In this document: one piece after another, positions 58,398 through 64,000 of the stretch
How positions within the stretch are numbered: the first letter of the stretch is position 1
How the letters are laid out: every line of letters begins with the position of its first letter
Origin: Megalonaias nervosa
Lineage: Eukaryota > Mollusca > Bivalvia > Unionida > Unionidae
NCBI GenBank assembly: GCA_016617855.1
Contig: JAECUM010003734.1
Coordinates: 55,864 to 119,863 of the forward strand
Reading direction: 5' to 3'
Length of the DNA: 64,000 nucleotides
Notes under the pieces: model-generated
What the model saw: the letters and a program-made list of their open reading frames with translations, nothing else
What the model was told of the DNA's origin: nothing
The model's database searches: none
Made by a program: the position numbers and the translations under genes

Positions 58398-59651
58398 CTA
58401 TGAGCGTACATATAGATTAATATTCAGTGATGCTTGTCTTAAATCAAGAATGTGTCCAGTCTGGTCAGTAAGCTTGAAATTTATCCTTGATAATAGCGGA
58501 TTATGTACACGTAGATAAACTGGATTAATTGGCTCAGATACAATTAACCACCCTGGGGGTACTTGAGGACTGAATGAATATAATACATATCCTTGTTGAG
58601 CTTGAGTGGATTTTTCAAGATCTACTTGATAGCTGCCATCAATTACGTCACATACTAGATTGACTGCGATCGTTGATGCTATATTAACAATACCAGGTGA
58701 GATATGGCGGCCTCCACCGTGTGGATCATTATTATATTTAAGAATGGTTGGTGTAGGTATTAATTTTCTCCATGAATCACATATTCTCTTAAAATGTTCA
58801 TCAATAAGATCATTAACTGATTTCTTTAGCTCTTCAGAGTTAAATCCCGGAATTACAAATGTTGGTAGCTGTTCTTCTGTAATTCCATAAAATTTAAGAA
58901 ATACTGTTTTAAATAAACGTTTATAAATTACACGCTGAATAGGGCCGTCTTCATTAACTATATAACCATTAAAAAATCTATATACCGGTGCATTTAATGT
59001 TTTTTCTCTGTCAACGATGGCCTTATTTACATATTCTAAGTCTGATGCAACTTGATTCAAATGTTGTATTGTTTCAATTATTTGATTTTTTAAATCATCG
59101 TCATAAAACGTGTTGATGCTGGAAAATAAATTTCTTAGATCATTAAGTACACGTTCATGTTCAGATTTAATTGGACTAGATTCTGAGTTAATTTCTTCAA
59201 CGTTAATTGTTGATATTGTACCTGTCTTACCTTGAATGAAATCTATAAAATGAGTATAATGTTTATAACCACAATGAGCTGGATTTTCCATAAATGGATA
59301 AGTTATTCGGTATCCGCGTTGAAACTCATCATTGATCTGTTCTATTTGATAACTACCCGTTAGAATACTAACTACTTGCCAGTCAGGAGTTCCATCAGGT
59401 TTATTCTTATTTGCAAATACCAGCGAATTATTCGGTTGTAGTCCACCGAATGGTTTTGATCTAATATTTGGCCAACTATAATAAACCTGTAATTGTGCTA
59501 ATGCTATTTCTTTTGCTGGAATTGTGGTTGGAAAGTTAACGCTAAACTCAGGATTGGTCGAACTTAATGATATCATAGTAGTTTTTGACGGTGCTGTATT
59601 AGTGACGATCTGTTGAAGTAATTCTCTTGACTCAGTCAAGGACGTTGACAT
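58398..59651 (-). CDS. penton/minor-capsid-like protein
   Basis: Intact 417-residue protein. The N-terminal part (about 30-125) has beta-strand character with 'FPTTIPAKEIALAQLQVYYS' and 'SILTGSYQIEQINDEFQR'. A central helical insertion (about 150-330) contains coiled-coil-like sequence ('LRNLFSSINTFYDDDLKNQI'). The C-terminal part returns to beta strands ('PVYLRVHNPLLSRINFKLTD', 'LDLRQASLNINLYVRS'). The split jelly-roll pattern and the ...D-x-x-G-x-x-L-D... final strand are typical of the vertex (penton) proteins of Polintons and relatives. Assignment is from pattern and context, since it sits in the capsid module. Last gene of the co-directional block; 18 bp after the membrane protein gene. 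Confidence 0.7.
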   Translation of the reverse strand: MSTSLTESRELLQQIVTNTAPSKTTMISLSSTNPEFSVNFPTTIPAKEIALAQLQVYYSWPNIRSKPFGGLQPNNSLVFANKNKPDGTPDWQVVSILTGSYQIEQINDEFQRGYRITYPFMENPAHCGYKHYTHFIDFIQGKTGTISTINVEEINSESSPIKSEHERVLNDLRNLFSSINTFYDDDLKNQIIETIQHLNQVASDLEYVNKAIVDREKTLNAPVYRFFNGYIVNEDGPIQRVIYKRLFKTVFLKFYGITEEQLPTFVIPGFNSEELKKSVNDLIDEHFKRICDSWRKLIPTPTILKYNNDPHGGGRHISPGIVNIASTIAVNLVCDVIDGSYQVDLEKSTQAQQGYVLYSFSPQVPPGWLIVSEPINPVYLRVHNPLLSRINFKLTDQTGHILDLRQASLNINLYVRS

Positions 59652-59669
59652 TATTATTATTGTTATTAT

Positions 59670-60182
59670 TTAATTCTCCATTTTGTCGCCTTGGCTATTG
59701 TCAAGGAATGCTTCATCATAGGTTTTCATTATCGTTGCGAACTCCTCATCAGATATTTTACCATCGCTGAGGTACAACGAAATATATGACGATAATTTAG
59801 AATAGGCTGTTGTTGCTGTATGTAATTTTATTATATACTCGTGTAATTTATTATTTGTACATGTAGCTATCTTCTTAGCGATAATACTAAGAACACCTGC
59901 GATAGTTGTTGAAGTTGAAACGATAATTGTCACAACTGCAGGTGCCGTCATTGTTATTGTTGATAATAATAATCCTGCCCCAGCAACAATAGCGGAAACT
60001 GAGTAAACAATTATATCAATGACAACCATACGTCTGCGATTTTTTTTTTTTACTTTTACTGTATAATCGTCGATTATATTTTTTAATTCAGTCTGACATT
60101 TACATACTTGATTATATCTATGACGTTGAACGTCGATTAGTGACTCAGTCACTAGTGACTTTGTCACTAAAGTTTGATTCAT
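59670..60182 (-). CDS. two-TM membrane protein of the virion module
   Basis: Intact 170 residues. A polar N terminus is followed by a strongly basic KVKKKNRRR patch (about 43-51). Then come two hydrophobic segments (about 52-75 'VVIDIIVYSVSAIVAGAGLL' and 80-103 'APAVVTIIVSTSTTIAGVLS'), a helical region, and a C-terminal 'SDGKISDEEFATIMKTYDEA' segment reminiscent of a degenerate EF-hand loop-helix. Likely sits in a membrane; possible roles are an internal lipid layer or host membrane interaction. The family is not recognised with confidence. 26 bp downstream of the fibre gene and 18 bp upstream of the penton-like gene. Confidence 0.65.
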   Translation of the reverse strand: MNQTLVTKSLVTESLIDVQRHRYNQVCKCQTELKNIIDDYTVKVKKKNRRRMVVIDIIVYSVSAIVAGAGLLLSTITMTAPAVVTIIVSTSTTIAGVLSIIAKKIATCTNNKLHEYIIKLHTATTAYSKLSSYISLYLSDGKISDEEFATIMKTYDEAFLDNSQGDKMEN

Positions 60183-60208
60183 TATACTTAATGATGTTAA
60201 GTAATTAA

Positions 60209-61279
60209 TTAAGGAGTTTCAGCTACGAATTCCAGACACCACCAGTAACGTCTCGGAGGCATTTCCGTTGACGTCAACGTAAATGTTTCTTTGATGTCCT
60301 TGGTTAGCATCACCAGTAGAGGATTATGATATACATTCGGCGATGATGAAGTGGCAGCAGTAATTTCCAAACCGTACATGGACAGTCTGTATAACCCAGT
60401 TACTTCTGCGGTATGTTCGAAAGTTTTATTTTGTGGTGTCCATGTTGATGATCCTGATGCTACTGTGTACACGATATTGTTAATTTGTTCGTGTGGAATT
60501 TTAATCAGATTAGTTTTTTGAACAATATTAGGTATTCCACTGACAATATCATTGAGTTTCGTGTTAACGTCGGAGAGTTTAATATCAACGATTGGTGGAC
60601 TTCCAAAAAATTCATTAGTGGTTCTGTTCACGTTTCTGCGAAAATTCATAAACAGTTGTACATGATTAAAAAATTCAGTTCTAAATGCGGTCATTCCATC
60701 ATTGATTGTAGCTAACAAAGTTGTCATAGGAATTTCCTTATCGTCTACATATTTCTTCGTTGCAGCATCAAAATCAGATTCTGGTGTTCTAAGATTATTG
60801 ATACCATTATTATTCATGTTGAGAAATGCACGCATTATACCGCCGTTGGCTAATACGTACTTAGATTCTTGATCATCGACGTATTTTTTTGTTGCGGCGT
60901 CTGTATCTGCGGCTGGGTTCCCAAGGTCTATAATTTTATTTCGATTCATGATAATGTCGTCCGTGAATGAATCACCAGCTTTCTTAATATAATCGTTAAC
61001 TGACTTACCGGAATCTTGTATTTTACCTTGATCAGTAAAAGTAACGATATTATTAACAACCGCGGTAGGAATTCGTATGAGTACATCTGGCAGTTGTATA
61101 GTACTTGTCTTTAATCGTCCTTGTTTATCCTGAAAAACAACGACTTCATTTTGATCCACACTTGTAATGTTTAATAAATCATCAATCTCATTTCTGAGCT
61201 GGTCAAGAGTTGCATATTTAGATAAATCACCTTGCTGCTGAGCTTTACCACGAGAAGATCTTCTGTAAATATCTACCAT
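60209..61279 (-). CDS. fibre/spike protein with phage-like repeats
   Basis: Intact 356 residues. Two copies of a fibre repeat ending 'DAATKKYVDDQ' and 'DAATKKYVDDK' (about 112-137 and 160-185), each preceded by 'NKIIDLGNPAADT' or 'NGINNLRTPESDF'. This motif is a hallmark of trimeric tail-fibre shafts of bacteriophages. A helical segment follows (about 195-260), then a beta-rich C-terminal domain (about 270-356), suitable as a receptor-binding knob ('TGLYRLSMYGLEITAA'). It probably forms spikes at the vertices, attached to the penton-like protein. Starts 8 bp after the protease stop. Confidence 0.82.
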   Translation of the reverse strand: MVDIYRRSSRGKAQQQGDLSKYATLDQLRNEIDDLLNITSVDQNEVVVFQDKQGRLKTSTIQLPDVLIRIPTAVVNNIVTFTDQGKIQDSGKSVNDYIKKAGDSFTDDIIMNRNKIIDLGNPAADTDAATKKYVDDQESKYVLANGGIMRAFLNMNNNGINNLRTPESDFDAATKKYVDDKEIPMTTLLATINDGMTAFRTEFFNHVQLFMNFRRNVNRTTNEFFGSPPIVDIKLSDVNTKLNDIVSGIPNIVQKTNLIKIPHEQINNIVYTVASGSSTWTPQNKTFEHTAEVTGLYRLSMYGLEITAATSSSPNVYHNPLLVMLTKDIKETFTLTSTEMPPRRYWWCLEFVAETP

Positions 61280-61287
61280 TATATTTA

Positions 61288-61752
61288 TTAATGTCTGTTT
61301 AAATGTGACGTCGTAGTATATTCAAGCACGACTTTATGAGGTGGCTTTGTTGATTTTGATACAGCATCAAGTACAGCGAGTACTTCACGACCACATATTG
61401 GCGGATCAGTTAATGTTTGTGTTGGTAGCGTTGAATACCATATTGGAGTACTTTGCATGCTGCTAACATACTCTAAGAATTCTTTTGGTGGGGCTAGTCC
61501 ATATGAATCAAAATAAATAATTCCACGTGGATCAATTGCATATCCAACCCAATGTGTTCCTGGACCAGAGTTTTTATCGAGATTAATAATACCAGTTTCA
61601 ATATTGTTTGGTTGTTTTGGTAATTGATCACGCATAAAAACACCTCTGAAGTTTTTTATTTTTAATTTTTTAGCAGCATCGAGTAAATCAAAATTGGACA
61701 TAGGCAGAATCAATGAACTGTCCCGGGAAGTCTTAGACCCTTTCCGTACCAT
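61288..61752 (-). CDS. adenain-like cysteine protease (maturation protease)
   Basis: Open 154-residue frame; an internal Met at residue 18 (ATG at 61701) is the more likely natural start, because the family begins 'M-x-N-F-x-L' there. The first 17 residues come from a duplicated segment. Catalytic residues can be placed: His67 in 'GTHWVGY', Asp82 in 'IIYFDSYG', Cys120 in 'PPICGREVL', with Gln112 as a possible oxyanion residue. This is the adenovirus/Polinton/ULP1-type fold. In related elements the enzyme cleaves capsid precursors during maturation. Length (137 from the inner start) is short for the family, but all core motifs are present. Confidence 0.88.
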   Translation of the reverse strand: MVRKGSKTSRDSSLILPMSNFDLLDAAKKLKIKNFRGVFMRDQLPKQPNNIETGIINLDKNSGPGTHWVGYAIDPRGIIYFDSYGLAPPKEFLEYVSSMQSTPIWYSTLPTQTLTDPPICGREVLAVLDAVSKSTKPPHKVVLEYTTTSHLNRH

Positions 61753-61788
61753 GAATATGGGGTCCCTGGCAATCTTAGACCCCTTCCC
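61727..61788. repeat. ~40 bp duplication spanning the junction of two viral genes
   Basis: 'tcttagaccc(c)tttcc' occurs twice, at about 61729-61745 and 61768-61785. The left copy adds extra codons ahead of the likely protease start; the right copy forms the last codons and stop of the small virion protein gene (KREGV-stop). Confidence 0.6.
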
Positions 61789-62176
61789 TTTTTTTGTAAG
61801 ATTTTATTCCTTGACCCGTTGCTTTCTTTAATGCCATTCCAGCAGCAGTTCCAACAGCGCCTAATGCAGCTGCTTTCGCAACAGCTGGGGCTGCAGCGGC
61901 TATTAATGCTGGTATAGCTGCAAGAAGTGGAAAAATTACGCCAGATTTAACAATATCTTTAATGGCACCCGCAGAAAGATTAAGTTTTACACCTTTATTT
62001 GATTTTTTGACTTCATTGAAGTTTCTGAACTGATGCTCGGTCAACGATAATTTATTTGCACCACTCATCTGTTCTCTTTTTAGCGATATTTTTAATCCAC
62101 AGTTATTTTTGGACGCTGATTGTAGCTTTTTAATCTGACCAGAAGTCAGACTGACATTGACGTGATTATATGACAA
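61775..62176 (-). CDS. small basic, Ala-rich virion protein
   Basis: The frame opens after an upstream region with no ATG: the first plausible codon at 62176 is TTG, and the first ATG in frame is at residue 37 (MSGANKLSL). The first part contains short repeats of a helix-strand pattern ('VNVSLTSGQIKKLQSASKN', 'GLKISLKREQM', 'VKLNLSAGAIKDIVKSG'), as in the small Lys-rich Polinton virion proteins. A 40-residue Ala-rich hydrophobic helix follows (about 80-115) and a basic end 'GIKSYKKREGV'. Such proteins are thought to lie inside the capsid, perhaps acting on membranes or DNA; the role is inferred. The missing ATG is notable. Confidence 0.65.
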   Translation of the reverse strand: MSYNHVNVSLTSGQIKKLQSASKNNCGLKISLKREQMSGANKLSLTEHQFRNFNEVKKSNKGVKLNLSAGAIKDIVKSGVIFPLLAAIPALIAAAAPAVAKAAALGAVGTAAGMALKKATGQGIKSYKKREGV

Positions 62177-62198
62177 TATAATATTATGAGCGGTATAA

Positions 62199-63584
62199 TT
62201 ACATGTTTTCTACTGGAGCATCAACGACTCTCATTCGTCCACCAACACCTTCAAGTAACATTGATTTATCGCTGAGTATAACGGCTATTACTCTGTAATT
62301 AGGAATATCTACGATATTTCTATTCACACGAGCTCGAAAATGTATGTCAACTACTGATTGTCTAAATAAATCTAAATGCTCCAAAGAAAAGTAATAAATT
62401 GGATATAAGGTTGTAAAATCTAACTGCGATATTTGTAAACCAGTATCTACATTTTGATCATGCCCCATGAACGTCATTAGACGATGATATGCACGTGCTA
62501 CATGATTTTGCTCAAAATTTAGTAAAATATCCTCAGATGGTTCTTGATGTCCATTTATTCTTAAAGAAACCTCATTAACATTAAGATGGTCAAATATCAT
62601 TATGCTGTGTTCCTGACTATTTACTCGTGTAGTATCTTGAAAAGCAATAAATATATGTCGTGGTGCAGAAACACCCTGCTGGGAAGCTATTTGCCAAGTA
62701 AATAAACCATTAACAGTACTCTGCACAGCATCTGTAGTCATCGTTAACCATGATAACATTGATTTACCGCCTTGATCCATAAAAGAAATTAATCTTTGTT
62801 CTTCAGTAATAGACGGAGTTAATACTGGCATCCACAATGAAAGTTTTGTAAGAAATACTCTACCAGCATCACCAACGGGTCGCCATATTGCATCATTGTC
62901 TGTAGCCTTTCGTACGAGTACAACTGTGTGTTTAGCTCCAAAAATGACTTTTCTGACATTCCTACAGAATCCAAAAATATGTGACAGTGGAATTATACAC
63001 AAAAATACTCTCCTACCACCCTTTAACATCGATTTACGTGTTGCAAATCCTAAGTTGAAATTTACGTTCATTGATATTACTGCAGGGGTAGCTGCGGCTC
63101 CTGCAGCATTCATTACATTACCCATAGTTGCATTAATATTTTCTGGATGGTTAGTAATATCCTTTGCAAACATCATTGACGGTCCAACTGATCTTGAATA
63201 ATCATCACTGTATCTTGCAAGGCCCAATATCATTGTGGCAACGTCGACGTCCTTCTGAATTGATTCAATATTTTTTCCGTCAATCATGTACGTAGCGTTG
63301 TCAAACAACGCCATAATACCATTATTAACAAAATCAACTTTAACATCGTCTCCATATGCTACTGGTGCTGCAGGATTAGCGATATTTAAAATTTCGCCTT
63401 CTACTTCAATAAATGCCTCAGCGGGTAAAAAATACCTACTTGTATCCTGAACTTGAAGTTCAATTCGTCCACGCTGATCTGGAATTCGTGCGTCATAAGA
63501 ATAATATTGATAATCACGCACAGACTCATCCTTGAGTACTGGTGCGTCCATGTCAAATGCAGGATCAGATACACGTTTGAACAT
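62199..63584 (-). CDS. major capsid protein (double jelly-roll-like)
   Basis: Intact 461 residues, the longest gene in the module, beginning MFKRVSDP. The first half has strand-rich sequence with 'YFLPAEAFIEVEGEI', 'VDFVNNGIMALFDNATYMID' and 'GKNIESI'. The N-N-x(4)-L/F-x(5-7)-GK pattern is a common signature of the first jelly roll in Polinton and virophage capsid proteins. The second half includes 'GRRVFLCIIPLSHIFGFCRN', 'LSLWMPVLTP', 'APRHIFIAFQDTTRVNS', 'IMIFDHLNVNEVSLRINGHQ', another jelly-roll-like strand set. At 461 residues it is shorter than the classical Polinton capsid protein (about 600-700), so it may represent a distinct branch. 14 bp after the preceding gene. Confidence 0.75.
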   Translation of the reverse strand: MFKRVSDPAFDMDAPVLKDESVRDYQYYSYDARIPDQRGRIELQVQDTSRYFLPAEAFIEVEGEILNIANPAAPVAYGDDVKVDFVNNGIMALFDNATYMIDGKNIESIQKDVDVATMILGLARYSDDYSRSVGPSMMFAKDITNHPENINATMGNVMNAAGAAATPAVISMNVNFNLGFATRKSMLKGGRRVFLCIIPLSHIFGFCRNVRKVIFGAKHTVVLVRKATDNDAIWRPVGDAGRVFLTKLSLWMPVLTPSITEEQRLISFMDQGGKSMLSWLTMTTDAVQSTVNGLFTWQIASQQGVSAPRHIFIAFQDTTRVNSQEHSIMIFDHLNVNEVSLRINGHQEPSEDILLNFEQNHVARAYHRLMTFMGHDQNVDTGLQISQLDFTTLYPIYYFSLEHLDLFRQSVVDIHFRARVNRNIVDIPNYRVIAVILSDKSMLLEGVGGRMRVVDAPVENM

Positions 63585-63598
63585 CTTTATTATATGTA

Positions 63599-64000
63599 CT
63601 ATCGTCTAACACGAAGACCACTTCGGGAAGTGAGACCACTTCCTGCTATCAGACTAGCGGTTATATTTTTTTCTTTTTTTGATAATGGTACATCAGCCGA
63701 CTCTGATAGTTTTTGATTCGCAGCTTGGTTTATTATTTTACTAATATTTGCAGGCATTGTTTCAGTGCTAGCCAGTTTCACTGGTGGCTGAGGTTTTCGT
63801 CGTATTAATCGTGCTAGTCTATCCTTGATTGCTGAGAATGCCTTACTAGCAACATTACCAAGAACACTGGGGCCTTTTTCACGAACAACGTCAATAGCTT
63901 TCATTCCCAGTTGCTTTGCAATCGGTATTGCTTTTGGGGCTATCCTTCTAAATAGACCCTGAACAACATCACCTAGTCCATCTCCGTAGGCTGTTTTGTA
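63599..64000 (-). CDS. basic Gly-rich virion-type protein, 5' end outside the window
   Basis: The frame is open from the right edge to the stop at 63599. At the edge it reads 'YGDGLGDVVQGLFRRIAPKA' then 'IPIAKQLG', a Gly/Arg-rich segment typical of small Polinton minor-capsid or core proteins. Then helical and basic sequence 'KDRLARLIRRKPQPPVK' and a C terminus 'SGLTSRSGLRVRR'. It is the most upstream visible gene of the morphogenesis module; its start and length are unknown. A DNA-condensing or capsid-cement role is a guess from composition and position. Confidence 0.65.
   Translation of the reverse strand, partial: YKTAYGDGLGDVVQGLFRRIAPKAIPIAKQLGMKAIDVVREKGPSVLGNVASKAFSAIKDRLARLIRRKPQPPVKLASTETMPANISKIINQAANQKLSESADVPLSKKEKNITASLIAGSGLTSRSGLRVRR

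Larger units (their letters stand above)
49560..64000. mobile_element. Polinton/Maverick-type (adintovirus-like) endogenous viral element, right end outside the window
   Basis: Contains the hallmark Polinton set in intron-free, tightly packed genes on both strands: packaging ATPase, retrovirus-like integrase, family-B-like polymerase, adenain-like protease, major capsid protein and penton-like protein. Accessory genes are zinc-ribbon/PLA2, a second zinc ribbon, HNH endonuclease, fibre, membrane protein and small virion proteins. Gene spacing in the morphogenesis module is 8-30 bp. The known part is 14.4 kb; typical Polintons are 15-20 kb with 100-1000 bp terminal repeats. Replication genes are broken while the visible capsid genes read open. 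It is flanked on the left by host-like repeats and the GPCR gene, indicating chromosomal integration rather than free virus. Confidence 0.93.

Overview
The window looks like nuclear DNA from an invertebrate animal, most likely a mollusc and probably a bivalve. That is an inference from AT-rich sequence, long introns, many minisatellites, tRNA-derived SINEs, pogo/Tigger-type DNA transposons, a single-exon class A GPCR and an IAP (BIR) relic. No species can be named from the sequence alone.

From 1 to about 49,500 is gene-poor host DNA. The one host gene with introns is the 3' end of a plus-strand gene in four exons (15580-15728, 18531-18588, 19427-19508, 21230-21337). All splice phases match and it ends in a stop; its tail weakly resembles NEK-type kinase C termini. 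The other intact host gene is a GPCR on the minus strand (46964-47977). A decayed BIR-domain gene lies near 42.5-43.0 kb. The rest is repeats: more than a dozen tandem arrays (periods 18, 24, 26, 27, 36-40, 43/45, 51 and 54 bp), several of long standing and one (39.2-42.3 kb) with about 50 copies. There are also SINE copies, palindromic MITEs, and three TA-flanked DNA transposons with terminal inverted repeats.

From about 49,560 to the right edge (64,000) lies an intron-free, densely packed virus-like element of the Polinton/Maverick (adintovirus-like) type, cut off by the window. Its left half carries a packaging ATPase (-), a zinc-ribbon/phospholipase A2 protein (+), a retrovirus-like D,D(35)E integrase (+), a large replicase (-) that joins a family-B-polymerase-like palm, an SF1 helicase and a C-terminal HNH nuclease domain, a second zinc-ribbon protein (+), a free-standing HNH/NUMOD-type endonuclease (+) and an unknown small protein (-). 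After a 1.5 kb non-coding stretch with Pol III-type A and B boxes comes a co-directional minus-strand morphogenesis module: a basic/Gly-rich virion-type protein, the major capsid protein, a small Ala-rich virion-type protein, an adenain-like cysteine protease, a fibre with phage-like repeats, a two-TM membrane protein and a penton/minor-capsid-like protein.

The capsid module reads open throughout, while the replication/integration half carries several frameshifts, mostly at short A/T runs, and in-frame TGA stops. The copy therefore looks like a recent but no longer autonomous endogenous viral element, unless some of the homopolymer shifts are assembly errors or programmed. The most unusual points are the polymerase-helicase-HNH fusion, its 12 bp tail-to-tail overlap with the integrase gene, the extra homing-type endonuclease, and the possible Pol III unit between the two modules.
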